Origin: Bacillota bacterium | GTDB lineage: Bacteria; Bacillota; Clostridia; DSM-8532 | Reading direction: 5' to 3' | Assembly (NCBI GenBank): GCA_023411795.1 | Contig: JAEYOK010000008.1 | Location: 13,350 to 77,349 of the forward strand | DNA: 64,000 bases | Shown here: piece after piece, positions 50,968-61,738 of the stretch | Numbering within the stretch: position 1 is the first letter of the stretch | How the letters are laid out: each line of letters starts with the position of its first letter | Notes under the pieces: model-generated | Told to the model about the DNA's origin: nothing | The model's database searches: none | What the model saw: only the letters and a program-made list of their open reading frames with translations | Made by a program: the position numbers and the translations under genes

Positions 50968-52335
50968 TTAACCTCTCATTTGCACCGCTACTTCATCTAA
51001 ATCAGATATTCTTTTGTCTATTGCAATAACAATAACGCTATCTCCCTGTTTAATACAGTCATCGCCATGGGGTATGATAATGTCATTTCTCCTTGCAATG
51101 GCACCAATAATCACTCCATTTACAAACTTCAGCTTATTAAGCGGAATATTCAGAAGCTTAGTTGATTTGTTGGCTATAAACTCAAGCACTTCCGCCTTCT
51201 CATTTATGATTCTGTAGACAGTCTCGGCAGGATTATCCAAAGCACGGTTAAGTCCTCTTACATATCTTAAAATATAATTTGAGGTAATAAGTTTTGGATT
51301 TAGAATACTATCTACTCCCAATCCGGCAAATATGGCAGGATTATTTATTCTTGTTATTTTGGCAATAACCTTTTTTACTCCGCATTGCTTGGCCAAAAGC
51401 GACGATATAAGATTTTCTTCATCTCTTCCTGTAAGCGCTACAAAAGCGTCCATATCGCGCAAATTTTCTGATTCAAGAACTGCTTGATCGGTTCCGTCTC
51501 CGTTTATTATTAAAGTATCGGGAAGCATCTCAGAAAGCTCTATACACCTTTGCCTATCTATCTCAATTATCTTTACCTTTATATCGTTTTGTTTTAGTAA
51601 TAGGGCAAGATAATGAGCAATTCTTCCACCACCTACCACCATGACGTTCTTTATCTTCTGAGTCAGTAATCCAATCTGCTTACAGAAGGTGGTCACATCG
51701 TTAGGCCTTCCAATAATATACAGCGTGTCGCCCTCTAGTATCTCAAAACTACCGTTGGGGATGATAACCTCTTCCCCTCTCTCAACAGCACCAATCAGGA
51801 CATTACCACATATTTTTGACGGTATGTCTTTTAAGGGTATACCAATAATCGGCATACTGTGAGTTGCTTTTATTTCAATAAATTCAACCCGGCCTTTGGC
51901 AAAATGTTCAACATCAGCAGCCGAAGGAAATCTCAACAAACGCCCGATTTCACGGGATGCGGCTTGCTCGGGATTTATTATAAGATCGAGTCCGAGATCA
52001 TCCTTTAATATCGACAGCTCATTAGCGTACTCCGGATCCCTTATTCTTGCCACAGTGTGCTTTGCCCCGAGTTTTTTACCGGTCAGGGCGCATACCATAT
52101 TCATCTCGTCGCCGGATGTGGCTGCAATAAGGAGGTCGGCATTCTTAATACCTGCTTCCATCATGATTTTCGTACTGATACCGTTTCCCCTTATACACAT
52201 AACATCGAGGTATTCGTTGGCCTTTTTCAATGCTTCAGGGTTTTTATCAATTATTGTTACGTCATGGTCTTCTTGTGACAAATGTTCTGCCAAACTATAT
52301 CCAACCTTGCCATCCCCAATGATGATTATTTTCAT
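50968..52335 (-). CDS. trkA: Trk system potassium uptake protein TrkA
   Basis: 455-residue cytosolic gating subunit, two copies of RCK_N (MKIIIIGDGKVGYSLAEHL at 1; VMVVGGGRIAHYLALLL near 228) each followed by an RCK_C domain. The acidic residue that ends strand beta-2 (IIDKN, IIEID) marks NAD/nucleotide binding. GAAGG precedes ATG 52335. Two-gene operon with trkH. Confidence 0.95.
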   Translation of the reverse strand: MKIIIIGDGKVGYSLAEHLSQEDHDVTIIDKNPEALKKANEYLDVMCIRGNGISTKIMMEAGIKNADLLIAATSGDEMNMVCALTGKKLGAKHTVARIRDPEYANELSILKDDLGLDLIINPEQAASREIGRLLRFPSAADVEHFAKGRVEFIEIKATHSMPIIGIPLKDIPSKICGNVLIGAVERGEEVIIPNGSFEILEGDTLYIIGRPNDVTTFCKQIGLLTQKIKNVMVVGGGRIAHYLALLLKQNDIKVKIIEIDRQRCIELSEMLPDTLIINGDGTDQAVLESENLRDMDAFVALTGRDEENLISSLLAKQCGVKKVIAKITRINNPAIFAGLGVDSILNPKLITSNYILRYVRGLNRALDNPAETVYRIINEKAEVLEFIANKSTKLLNIPLNKLKFVNGVIIGAIARRNDIIIPHGDDCIKQGDSVIVIAIDKRISDLDEVAVQMRG

Positions 52336-52419
52336 AAAATACCTTCTTTTTTAATAACTGAGCCAATATTCTCAGAATATAAAGTTGCTATTACTTTGTC
52401 AAGTGATATTATAAATTAC

Positions 52420-55400
52420 CTAAATATACAAAGCTTTGCCTGACTTTAAAAGATAAATACACTTCTCTCGGACTATCATCCCGGTCAACCTTTCAAGAGC
52501 TTTTGTATAATAATCCATCTGAAGCTTATACCTTTCTTTTGCTGCATCTTCATAACCATCTCTTACTTGGTCTGTTTTGAAATCTATAAGTACGATGCCG
52601 TCATACTCTTCGAAGTAGCAATCTATAACTCCTTGAAGAAGCACGGTTTCTCCTCTTAACAAGTCGCCGGATGCTTTATTAATGTCTTCGCACGATATCT
52701 CAATATTAAAAGGAATCTCCCTGCTTATACTTGATGAACTTAGCATCCTCTTTCCCAAATCGGAATTAAAAAAGTTAACTATCAATGAAAGATTAAGGCT
52801 TTCAACCTGATTTCTGGTCAAGAGATCCTTGGATACCATATGGTTTACCTGCTCAGTAATAGCCTCTATTGACGAATTATTTTTTAAAGCCTGTAAATCC
52901 AAATGCTGTATAACAAAATGCATGATAGTTCCCTTTTCCGCCCCACTAAGACCTTTCTTTTCTTCGAGAAACTTGGGCTTCTTGACAAGGGCGGTAGTAT
53001 ATACCGGTAAAGAATCATCACCATTATCGGATTGGGCATTAAACCGTCTCTTAAGCTCAGTAACCGAGACCTTGGCCGGAATAACAGAAGCCTCAGTGTA
53101 AGAATACTCCCAGCTCAATCTCCTATCTACCTCATCTATCAAAGGTTTATTATTCTCATAGCTATTATGTCTATCCAGCCATTGCAGAAATTCATTGTCC
53201 TTTAATTGCTCAATCTCTTTGTTTGCTACTACGTCGCTTTTGTTCCATAACTCTATGTGCCATTGGGAGGAATCTTCAATTAATTGTCCCTTGATATCTT
53301 CCTCTGAAAAAACAACTTTACGAAGCTCGTCGCAATCCCTATGCCTTAAAACCGCGGGACATATCCAATCGAGATAATTACCGCCATTAAGCATTTCATA
53401 GTCGGGAAGCTTCTCACCTTTTTCAGCTGATGCAGATAACCACTTTGTCACCTTCTTTGCGGCGTCATCTATGGCTCCGGTAATAATCAATTTCTCTCTT
53501 GCTCGGGTCAGTGCTACATATAAGACGCGCATTTCCTCAGAAAGGGTCTCCGCCTTTATCTTCACCCTGATAGCCTCTTTAGCGGCTGATGGCCATGAGA
53601 TTCTCCTGGTGTAATCGACCACATCGGGGCCAAAGCCCATATCCTGATGGAGTAAAATACTATCGTTCATATCCTGTAAATTAAACTTTTTGCCGCATCC
53701 CGACAGGAAGACAACGGGGAATTCCAAACCCTTACTCTTATGGATACTCATAATCCTAACCACATTGTCATTTTCACTGAGGATTTTAGCGCTTCCCATA
53801 TCTCCCTTACTGCTTTTCAGTCTGTCAATAAAGCTAATAAAATTAAACAGTCCTTTATAGCTTGTCTCTTCAAATTGCTTAGCTCTTTCAAAAAGAATTC
53901 TAAGGTTAGCCTGTCGCTGTTCCCCTCCCGGCATTGCCCCGACAATACTATAATAGCCGGTTTCGTTATAAAGTCTCCAAATAAGCTGATCGGTTGATAT
54001 ATACTGGGATAATTCCCTCCATTTCTTAATGTTCTCCAGAAAGGTCTCAGCTTTTCTGGCGGTCTCGCTTTCTCCTCTTTCGGCCAATTTAATTAGCCCG
54101 TCAAACAGTGAACCTTTTCGCTCCAAAAGTCTCAAATCTGTCAAATCATCGGTGGAAAAAGAAACTATCGGTGAACGTAAAACCGATAACAACGGTATGT
54201 CCTGATAAGGGTTATCTATTATCTGTAAAAGAGATAATATTATCTGAACCTCAATAGTCTTAAAAAATCCGCTCCCGGTGTCGGCGAATACCGGGATTCC
54301 TGCCACAGTCAGCTCGTCGGTAAATACATCCGACCGTTTCTTTGTGGTTCTCAATAATATGACTATATCCCTATATTCAACTTTTCTGTAACCCTTCTGC
54401 CCTTTATCATACACAAAAAAGTTATTGCCTTCTTTGTCTTTGTCCATGAGTTGATTAATCCTTCGAGCTACCATACGAGCCTCACATTGGATATTATCAA
54501 GCATTTCTTCCTCAGACTCATCTGAATTAGCTTCACTTTCGGTGCTTTCCTGTGGCAAATCATCACTTGTTTCGGCTATATCGCCCGTCTGCATCAGAAG
54601 AAGCTCCGTCATGCCTCCACAAATGACTTGCTCCTGTTCCATATCAGGATAAACCGCGCCCGGATTCAACGCTTCTTCTTCTGTATAGTCAAGCTCTCCG
54701 GCATTAACAGACATAATCTGTCTAAAAATAAAGTTTACCGAATCCACAACATTCTTTCGGCTTCTGAAATTCTTATATAAAAGAATTTTTCTATAGGGCT
54801 GACCATCTTCGGTTGAATAATTATTGTATTTATCCATGAAAAGCTCCGGTCTTGCCTGTCTAAATCTGTATATACTCTGCTTAACGTCACCTACCATAAA
54901 TACGTTTGGTTTTTCTCCCTTAGAAATCATGTTGACGATAATTTCCTGAACAAGGTTACTGTCCTGATACTCGTCGACCATTATCTCTTCAAATCGTTCC
55001 CTGTAGCTTAAAGCTGTATCAGAGGGCTTTATATTGCCTTCCTCATCTATAGTTGACAGGATTCTCAGACAAAAATGCTCTAGATCATTAAAATCCAGCA
55101 CAGCCTTCTTACTTTTCTTTTCGGAGTACTTTATTGAAAGCTCGGTCACCATAGATGCCAGACATTTTATTTTGGGAAAAAGTAAATTAAGATCATTTAT
55201 GCAATCAGCTGAATTAGATAGCATGATTTTTTCTCTAAGCTTTTTTATTCGGGCTTTTACATTGTCGCGTATTTTTTTCACCCGGTCTTGCTTGTCAGTG
55301 TCGGCGTCTTTCGCAGCTCTTGGTAGGGTTGAAAAATTAATGGAAATAAGGCTCTCATAAACATTATCCCATATGTTCCCTGACCGTTGATTTATGTTCT

Positions 55401-56205
55401 TATCCAAAATCCCTGAAAGATTCGTAATACTTGATAAGTCCTCCTGAAAAACAGGCAAATACTTTTCTAAACCCATACCTGTATTGATAATTTCAAGAGC
55501 CTGGGTTAGCATATCGGCCATAGCCTTAAACTCGATTTTTACAGAGTCCAAGAGCACTTTACCCCATAGAGTTTGTGCAAAATCATGTCCATCAGGAACT
55601 CTCAAAGCTTCTGTCTTTTCTAAAAGCCATTTTTCGGGCCATGGGCTGCTCTGTATAAATGTATACAAATTCAAAACCATATCCATAAGAGCTTGGTCAT
55701 CGCGGTTTCCGCCATAGCTATCTAAAAGCTCGAAAAACTCCCTGTTATCCTGTTTTTCGTACTGCTCCTCAAACAAGTCGTTAAGGGCTTCCAGCTTCAT
55801 CAGTGTGCTTTCTGTCTCATCGGCGATTCTGAAATTGGGATCGATATTGATTGCCTGAAAATTGGATTGAATAACATCCTTACAAAAGGAATGAATGGTG
55901 GTAATGCTGGCTTTACCTAAAAGAGCCATTTGCCTTTGAATCAGTCGGGAGCCGGGATTTTTATCTAGGACATCTGAAATGGCAGCGGCAATTCTTTCCC
56001 TCATCTCGGTTGCAGCAGCATTTGTGAAAGTCACAATTAAAAGCCTGTCAATATCTACAGGATTCTTAGGATCTGTTATCTTTTTTATTATACGCTCGAC
56101 CAGAACTGCTGTTTTACCTGCGCCGGCTGCAGCCGCAACCAACAGATTACAGTTTCTTGCCGTTATCGCTTCCAGTTGTTCACTTGTCCATTTATTTTCA
56201 CTCAT
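52420..56205 (-). CDS. addA: ATP-dependent helicase/nuclease subunit A
   Basis: 1261-residue UvrD-like helicase with C-terminal RecB nuclease, part of the AddAB complex that processes double-strand breaks for recombination. Walker A is AAAGAGKTAVLVERI (near 24-38). Motif II is VDEYQDSN, motif VI VALTRAREKLIITG. The nuclease motif is VLIDFKTDQV near the C-terminus. ATG 56205 overlaps the addB stop (ATGA), with GGGGAG upstream; the in-frame ATG at 56247 lies inside addB. Confidence 0.97.
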   Translation of the reverse strand: MSENKWTSEQLEAITARNCNLLVAAAAGAGKTAVLVERIIKKITDPKNPVDIDRLLIVTFTNAAATEMRERIAAAISDVLDKNPGSRLIQRQMALLGKASITTIHSFCKDVIQSNFQAINIDPNFRIADETESTLMKLEALNDLFEEQYEKQDNREFFELLDSYGGNRDDQALMDMVLNLYTFIQSSPWPEKWLLEKTEALRVPDGHDFAQTLWGKVLLDSVKIEFKAMADMLTQALEIINTGMGLEKYLPVFQEDLSSITNLSGILDKNINQRSGNIWDNVYESLISINFSTLPRAAKDADTDKQDRVKKIRDNVKARIKKLREKIMLSNSADCINDLNLLFPKIKCLASMVTELSIKYSEKKSKKAVLDFNDLEHFCLRILSTIDEEGNIKPSDTALSYRERFEEIMVDEYQDSNLVQEIIVNMISKGEKPNVFMVGDVKQSIYRFRQARPELFMDKYNNYSTEDGQPYRKILLYKNFRSRKNVVDSVNFIFRQIMSVNAGELDYTEEEALNPGAVYPDMEQEQVICGGMTELLLMQTGDIAETSDDLPQESTESEANSDESEEEMLDNIQCEARMVARRINQLMDKDKEGNNFFVYDKGQKGYRKVEYRDIVILLRTTKKRSDVFTDELTVAGIPVFADTGSGFFKTIEVQIILSLLQIIDNPYQDIPLLSVLRSPIVSFSTDDLTDLRLLERKGSLFDGLIKLAERGESETARKAETFLENIKKWRELSQYISTDQLIWRLYNETGYYSIVGAMPGGEQRQANLRILFERAKQFEETSYKGLFNFISFIDRLKSSKGDMGSAKILSENDNVVRIMSIHKSKGLEFPVVFLSGCGKKFNLQDMNDSILLHQDMGFGPDVVDYTRRISWPSAAKEAIRVKIKAETLSEEMRVLYVALTRAREKLIITGAIDDAAKKVTKWLSASAEKGEKLPDYEMLNGGNYLDWICPAVLRHRDCDELRKVVFSEEDIKGQLIEDSSQWHIELWNKSDVVANKEIEQLKDNEFLQWLDRHNSYENNKPLIDEVDRRLSWEYSYTEASVIPAKVSVTELKRRFNAQSDNGDDSLPVYTTALVKKPKFLEEKKGLSGAEKGTIMHFVIQHLDLQALKNNSSIEAITEQVNHMVSKDLLTRNQVESLNLSLIVNFFNSDLGKRMLSSSSISREIPFNIEISCEDINKASGDLLRGETVLLQGVIDCYFEEYDGIVLIDFKTDQVRDGYEDAAKERYKLQMDYYTKALERLTGMIVREKCIYLLKSGKALYI

Positions 56206-59200
56206 TGGTAATCTCCCCGGGAAACTTCCCTGCCTATCAAATCCCATACCTCATCATTGGGTTTATCATATAAAAGTTTAAAGGAGTTTTCTTTTCTGGC
56301 GGTATCGAATTGACAGATTGAAAGAAAGCCGCAATATGTGCATGAGGTAATGCCCTTCTTTTTGCAAGGCTTAATATCTACATTTCCTTTAACAATTTCA
56401 TTTCCTATATTCTTTAATAAACTACGAATATATTTCCGCATTGACTTAAACTGCTCCAAAGTTGCGGCAGAGGTGTTTTTACCAATCACATCACCTTTGT
56501 TCAAAGTAGCCGGGATAATCATAGACGATCCTTCAATATTATTGTCCATATCTTTTATAAGCTTAACATCGGCCAAAATTAAGCCTTTCATTTTAAGCTT
56601 TCGCATTATGGCGGTTTCAATATCTTCCTCGCTAATGCCTTTTTTGTCCTTAATTATGGGGTCATCCACCTTAAAATAGAGCATACCACCCGGATAAACC
56701 GGGTTGTCATTTTTCTTTTCCTCGCTCTCCCAGATAGCATCCATATAAGTAATCAGCTGTATCTGTAGTCCATAGAACACATCGGAAAGCTTGAAATCCT
56801 TTGTCCCCGATTTATAGTCAATAATGCTCAGATATGTTCCATCCTGAGTTTTTAAAGCGTCAATTCTATCAATTCTACCGCTTAATTGTATCTTCTTGCC
56901 CGAATCCATCTCTATAGTTATTGGAGGGTATTTTTCTCTCTCACCAAATCCCACTTCATAATCAATAGGATCAAAGCTGCTCCTTCTGATATGTTCGGCA
57001 ATAAGCCAGATGGCTCTTGCCACCACCCTCTTAAGCCTTGCAGTTAATGCGGTATATCTCTTTGATGCGGCTATTCCCATGCCCTGCATCTTTTGCAGCA
57101 TCTCATCTACTATGCTTGATACCTTTTCTTTGCACCATTCTCTGTCAAAGCTGCGCCAGGTAACCTCACCTTTGGAAACTAGCTTTGAAAACCTTTCTAT
57201 AACCGCATGCATGAAGGTTCCTATGTCCGGAGGGCTTAAGGTGTAAATCTTTCTTTCTTTTGCTCCCAGACCATATTGGACATAAAATGCAAATGGGCAT
57301 GATGTATACTTCTCCAGTCTGGATACGCTTGATAAAACCGGATCTCCGTATAAGAGCCCGATTTTTTCATCACTTATTCTTTCAGCCTCGTTTCTATAAG
57401 TAAATGCTTCTCGGGTCGCCACACATCTCTTCTCCCAGTCCTTATCTTCGTAAAACCAGTTGTAAACGTCCTTCCAGGCCGTATGGATTTCTTCGCCATC
57501 AGCCTTTTGTCGCATTGCTGTTATTGTTTTCCTAAAGGTAGGGGTTGCCTTTGAAATCATCTCCATATCAAACTCGTTCAATTGCCTGGGAACTATATTG
57601 CTTCTCTGGCTGATTTGCGGAAATATCTTTTTAAGACGGGAAACTATGATGGACGGTCTCATAGTCCTTCCCTCATTATCTGCTATAGGCCAGCTTATTC
57701 TTAATAAGTTGCCGGCGACGGTCAGAGTCCTATAAACAAGATATTGCTCATCAAAGGCTTGCGCTCTTGTATCACTTGCCAATTCGAGGCCCAAATGGTT
57801 TAGAATCGAACGATCCTGATCTGATAAAATTCCTTCCTTTACAGCTACTGAGGGAAACACACCATCACTGACTCCTAATATATACATAGCCTTAATTTCA
57901 TGGCTTCTTGACCTCTCTACGCTGCCCACCATAACCTGATCAAGGGCGGCGGGAATAGTCCCTATTTTATATTCTCCAAGACCAATTTTAAGAATCTTGC
58001 TGAACCGTTCAATTCCAAAGGTTTCATCTCCCATAACCTCAACCGTTTGGTCAAGGACATCCATTGCAATATTCCATACCTGTGAATATTCATTGGCAAG
58101 AGTAAGATCGCCCTTTTGCCTAAACACCTGAATATTGTTTTCAATAGTCTGTGGTATATCAAGCTCACACAGGAAATCATAGAGACATCCGCAAAAAATC
58201 TTTGCGCTGTTCCTTCCCTTGGTTTTTTCCCTAAATGCCAATAAAGGCTTAATCACTACATCACGTATACCATTAATCTCATCGATGGTTCTTCTTTTGT
58301 CTGCGAACCCTCTCTCATCAGGTATTAGGTCCACACTCATATCCCATGGTTTTTCCCCAGTCCATTTATTGCCGCGGATCCCGCATGCCAGAACATAGTT
58401 CTCAAGCTTGTCAATGCTGCTTTGGTCAATATTTATCAGCCCGGTTTTTAAATAGCGAAAAACACTCTCATAGGACCAGTTTTCTATGAAAATATCCAGC
58501 ATCGAAAGGATTAACCTTATCAGAGGATGATTAGTAATATCAACCTTTCTGTCAATGTGATAGGGAATTTCATATTCTGAAAAAATAACCTCTATAAGCT
58601 TTTCATAGGCAGGGAGATTTCTGGTGACTACGGCAATGTCCCGATAGCGCATATTTTCATCCCGACATAGACGTATGATATCACCTGCAGCCGACTCAAT
58701 CTCAGAAAATATATTCATGGCTGAAAACAGCGATAGGTTCTCTGTTTCATCATCGTAGGTTTTATAAGGATAAGAGTAAATATTCTTCTCCAGATGTTCC
58801 AGCTCAGGACTATGTTTAAACCGAGGGAGGTTACTACCTAGGAAAATCGGTTCTAAAATCATTGTATTGTTTACTTTTGCGATGTTGATAAGCTTACCAT
58901 AGGCATTTTTAACCGGTGAGAAAACATCGGATTCACCGTTTAAGTCCATCTCAAGGGAATCGCAGCATAAACTGATATTCACAGTCTTGGCTTTCTTAAG
59001 AAGCTCCCCAATCATTTTATATTCCTGAGGGGTAAAGCTTGTGAAACCGTCAATCCATATTTCTACACCATCATATAAAGACGATTCTGACAGTTTTTTT
59101 GCTGCCAAAGTAAGATCGTCATCGGAGTCCCTGTATCTCTCTGAGATGATTGATTCAAATTCGCTGTACATCAGGCTTAGCTCGTTAAGCTTATCCTTAA

Positions 59201-59654
59201 GGGGAGTACTATCCGGAATATCACTACTTGCCTTCATCAGATGTTCGGGAGTAACACTGTATCTTTTAAACTCTGTAATCATAGAAGAAATGGTATTGAC
59301 AAAACCATCCTGATTACAAGCTCCTGAAAAGACCTTGAAATTATCCCTTAGCCTGTCTAGAATCCTGTATATAATCATGGACTTTCCGGCGGGGTGTATA
59401 TGAGGGTAGGTTATACCACCCTCCTCGTTAAAAATCCGGTATGCCATTCTTTGAAAGCTAAGAACCTCTGTTTTAATAATACCGCCAGCTCCAAGAGCGG
59501 ATATTAGGCTCTTCTCAGCTTGAAAAGAAAATTGCTCCGGAACAAGAAAAACAAGGGGATTTTTTGCTCCTTCTTTAATTCGTGACTTTATTTCATTTAA
59601 AAAATAATGGGTTTTGCCGCTACCGGCGCGGCCATATACTACCCGTAAGCTCAT
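56202..59654 (-). CDS. addB: ATP-dependent helicase/deoxyribonuclease subunit B
   Basis: 1150-residue AddB. An N-terminal Walker A VYGRAGSGKTHYF (near 5-17), inactivated-helicase-like middle with LGVSDGVFPS, then a nuclease domain whose [4Fe-4S] cysteines are in YTSCPFAFYV (about 790) and TSCTYCGFLSICQFD (about 1110). The nuclease core is LSIIDYKSGTKDF. GGAGAG precedes ATG 59654; an upstream TTG at 59666 is less likely. Partner of addA, translationally coupled. Confidence 0.96.
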   Translation of the reverse strand: MSLRVVYGRAGSGKTHYFLNEIKSRIKEGAKNPLVFLVPEQFSFQAEKSLISALGAGGIIKTEVLSFQRMAYRIFNEEGGITYPHIHPAGKSMIIYRILDRLRDNFKVFSGACNQDGFVNTISSMITEFKRYSVTPEHLMKASSDIPDSTPLKDKLNELSLMYSEFESIISERYRDSDDDLTLAAKKLSESSLYDGVEIWIDGFTSFTPQEYKMIGELLKKAKTVNISLCCDSLEMDLNGESDVFSPVKNAYGKLINIAKVNNTMILEPIFLGSNLPRFKHSPELEHLEKNIYSYPYKTYDDETENLSLFSAMNIFSEIESAAGDIIRLCRDENMRYRDIAVVTRNLPAYEKLIEVIFSEYEIPYHIDRKVDITNHPLIRLILSMLDIFIENWSYESVFRYLKTGLINIDQSSIDKLENYVLACGIRGNKWTGEKPWDMSVDLIPDERGFADKRRTIDEINGIRDVVIKPLLAFREKTKGRNSAKIFCGCLYDFLCELDIPQTIENNIQVFRQKGDLTLANEYSQVWNIAMDVLDQTVEVMGDETFGIERFSKILKIGLGEYKIGTIPAALDQVMVGSVERSRSHEIKAMYILGVSDGVFPSVAVKEGILSDQDRSILNHLGLELASDTRAQAFDEQYLVYRTLTVAGNLLRISWPIADNEGRTMRPSIIVSRLKKIFPQISQRSNIVPRQLNEFDMEMISKATPTFRKTITAMRQKADGEEIHTAWKDVYNWFYEDKDWEKRCVATREAFTYRNEAERISDEKIGLLYGDPVLSSVSRLEKYTSCPFAFYVQYGLGAKERKIYTLSPPDIGTFMHAVIERFSKLVSKGEVTWRSFDREWCKEKVSSIVDEMLQKMQGMGIAASKRYTALTARLKRVVARAIWLIAEHIRRSSFDPIDYEVGFGEREKYPPITIEMDSGKKIQLSGRIDRIDALKTQDGTYLSIIDYKSGTKDFKLSDVFYGLQIQLITYMDAIWESEEKKNDNPVYPGGMLYFKVDDPIIKDKKGISEEDIETAIMRKLKMKGLILADVKLIKDMDNNIEGSSMIIPATLNKGDVIGKNTSAATLEQFKSMRKYIRSLLKNIGNEIVKGNVDIKPCKKKGITSCTYCGFLSICQFDTARKENSFKLLYDKPNDEVWDLIGREVSRGDYQ

Positions 59655-59698
59655 AGGTCTCTCCAATAGTTTATTAATTTATTGGTATTATAGATTTT

Positions 59699-59728
59699 AT
59701 TATACCATTGGCATGGGCCAGGGGACAA
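59699..59728 (-). promoter_or_regulatory. promoter of addBA
   Basis: TTGTCC (59723-59728), 18-bp spacer ending TGG, TATAAT (59699-59704) on the minus strand. An imperfect palindrome GGTATTATA/TATTATACC (59684-59706) overlaps the -10. Confidence 0.6.
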
Positions 59729-59735
59729 ACAATGC

Positions 59736-59765
59736 TTGAAACATCATCTACTAAAGATATATAAT
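59736..59765 (+). promoter_or_regulatory. promoter of the polysaccharide deacetylase gene
   Basis: TTGAAA (59736-59741), 18-bp spacer, TATAAT (59760-59765), 39 bp before the start codon, divergent from the addBA promoter. Confidence 0.65.
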
Positions 59766-59803
59766 ATTAATGGGCAAATTATCCAATTAATGGGGAGAAC
59801 GCT

Positions 59804-61000
59804 GTGACTAGATATTTTGTACTGTTATTATCCCTTATTTTAATTCTATCTGTTTTTTCAGGCAGCTGTTATCAATATGATACAGCAAGTATATATGCCG
59901 AGGCTCTTATTGATAAAGATGAACTCTCTATTCAAAAAGGTAATCTATCCGGAGATAATATATCTCTTACTACAGGCACGCCTACACCATCCCCAATGTT
60001 GAAGGATACACCTACACCTAAAGTAATAGAAACCCCACCAGTGGATAATCCTGTGGAATCAGTCCCCCCAACAAGTACGCCTGAACCCCAAGTGCAGATT
60101 TACGATTTACCCGATTGGTATAAGAGCATAGAAAAAGGTATAAAGGTACCAATTTTAATGTACCATAATTTATTGGAAGGCTCTGCGGCAGGAGACGGCC
60201 TTAATGTATCTGAAGCAGCATTTGAAGATCAGATGTATCATTTGAAAGCACATGGTTATAACACTATTACATTTAATGATTTATATGACCACTATATGAA
60301 TGAATCACCCTTACCTGAAAATCCAGTGATTATCACCTTTGATGATGGATATGAGTCAAATTACACTATTGGATATCCAATTTTAAAAAAATACAGTTTT
60401 AACGCTTGCATTTTTATAATAACCAATGCTATTGGCAATAATGGCTACTTGGGTGAAGCACAGCTAAAAGAGATAACCTCAAGCGGGGTCATTGATATTC
60501 AAAACCATAGTGCAAGTCACTCATATGATTTACCTGTCATGTCCGAAAGTAAGATTGGATCTGAGTTGTCTGAATCAAAAATAAGACTTGAATCCATAAC
60601 AGGCATAGCGGTTAATATTTTTTGTTTCCCGTGCGGTAGGTATTCTCAAAGTTTGGTAGATGAGCTAATAGAACAAGGATATTTTTTCTCAGTCACGACT
60701 AAATACGGGATAGCTACAAAAAAAGCCAATCCATTCCTTTTACCCAGAATTCGTGTAATGGGAAGCGATTCAGGTAAAGATTTAAGAGCAAAAATCGAGA
60801 AATTAACCGGAAGAGTAACAGAATTCATAGGCATACCCGAAGAAACACTCCTGACGGAGCCATCACTAGAACCGGCTATTGAACCCGATCAATCCACTGA
60901 TTCCAATCCGGATACCAATTCGGATCAATCCAATTTTGATGAATCCATCGAACCTGAACCGGACCCGGCTCCGGAGGAAAATCCTCCTACTAATCCATAA
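59804..61000 (+). CDS. secreted polysaccharide deacetylase (NodB domain, CE4)
   Basis: 398 residues: signal or anchor segment (3-22, FVLLLSLILILSVFSGSC), a Pro/Thr-rich spacer (about 60-100), NodB homology domain (about 115-320) and an acidic Pro/Asp/Glu-rich tail. NodB motifs: VIITFDDGYESN (catalytic Asp pair), QNHSASHSYD (H-x3-H zinc ligands) and CFPCGRYS (RxxPY-like but with Cys). It probably deacetylates wall or capsular glycans outside the cell. Start is GTG 59804 with GGGGAG upstream. The tail end overlaps the next convergent gene by 11 bp. Confidence 0.92.
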   Translation: MTRYFVLLLSLILILSVFSGSCYQYDTASIYAEALIDKDELSIQKGNLSGDNISLTTGTPTPSPMLKDTPTPKVIETPPVDNPVESVPPTSTPEPQVQIYDLPDWYKSIEKGIKVPILMYHNLLEGSAAGDGLNVSEAAFEDQMYHLKAHGYNTITFNDLYDHYMNESPLPENPVIITFDDGYESNYTIGYPILKKYSFNACIFIITNAIGNNGYLGEAQLKEITSSGVIDIQNHSASHSYDLPVMSESKIGSELSESKIRLESITGIAVNIFCFPCGRYSQSLVDELIEQGYFFSVTTKYGIATKKANPFLLPRIRVMGSDSGKDLRAKIEKLTGRVTEFIGIPEETLLTEPSLEPAIEPDQSTDSNPDTNSDQSNFDESIEPEPDPAPEENPPTNP

Positions 61001-61571
61001 AATAAATCAAATCACTCTGCTGAATAATTTTCATCTCTTCAAAATACTTGTTTTCCATAGGAATCCATAGGCTTTGAAACTTTTTATGAAGCTCAGGGCC
61101 TGATCTTGCCAGGATTCTTCTGCTTTGTTCTCCTTTATCAATGCCAAGAAAAACCTTTAGGTTGTAGATATCTATCAGCATAGGGTGCATACTGTAAACA
61201 CCTTCCACAATGTTGATCCTTTTTGGAGTAACTTTGACCATGTCTTCTTCAAATGCCATCGCTTTGCAATTAAAAATGCGGTAAGTAAACTCTTGACCAC
61301 TTAAAAGCCCATCAGCGACCTCTCTTTTAAACCTTACATAATCAACATTACCGCCAGTTTCCCCATACCTTTCCTCCGTTCTTAATTCAGGAGTGAGAAA
61401 AAAATGATCCATATGAAAAACATTACAGTCCCTATTCTTTTGAATCATCTCGGCTAGAGAGCTTTTACCCGCTCCACTGTTGCCGTCAATAGCTACAATC
61501 ACAGTAGGCAAATTATTTAATAGCGAATCTATTTTATTGAGTATCTCGATAAAGTTTTTATTATTTTCCAC
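60990..61571 (-). CDS. uridine-kinase-like P-loop kinase
   Basis: 193 residues. Walker A VAIDGNSGAGKSSLAEMI (about 22-39), MDHFFL (about 64-69) and INIVEGVYSMHP (Walker B-like) are as in the uridine kinase/phosphoribulokinase family. KGEQSRRILARSG fits the lid. The size and motifs fit the stand-alone Firmicutes uridine-kinase-like proteins, whose substrate is uncertain. Start appears to be GTG 61571 after AGGA. Its 3' end overlaps the deacetylase gene end to end. Confidence 0.85.
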   Translation of the reverse strand: MENNKNFIEILNKIDSLLNNLPTVIVAIDGNSGAGKSSLAEMIQKNRDCNVFHMDHFFLTPELRTEERYGETGGNVDYVRFKREVADGLLSGQEFTYRIFNCKAMAFEEDMVKVTPKRINIVEGVYSMHPMLIDIYNLKVFLGIDKGEQSRRILARSGPELHKKFQSLWIPMENKYFEEMKIIQQSDLIYFMD

Positions 61572-61655
61572 GGCACATTCCTATCTTATTAATATTTCTA
61601 TACTATAAAATAACACGCTGGATGCATAAGATACAAGGATATGGTTTTTTGGCAC

Positions 61656-61679
61656 AGTTATTAATTGATGATAATAACT
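61656..61679. repeat. inverted repeat in the spacer upstream of the kinase gene
   Basis: AGTTATTA/TAATAACT, 8-bp arms, 8-nt loop, in an AT-rich 229-bp spacer. Possible operator; nothing else recognised apart from the terminator at 61739-61772. Confidence 0.35.
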
Positions 61680-61738
61680 AATTGTTATATAATAATTGTA
61701 TGTATATATTTATACATTCCTTAAAAGGTTATTTAAAG

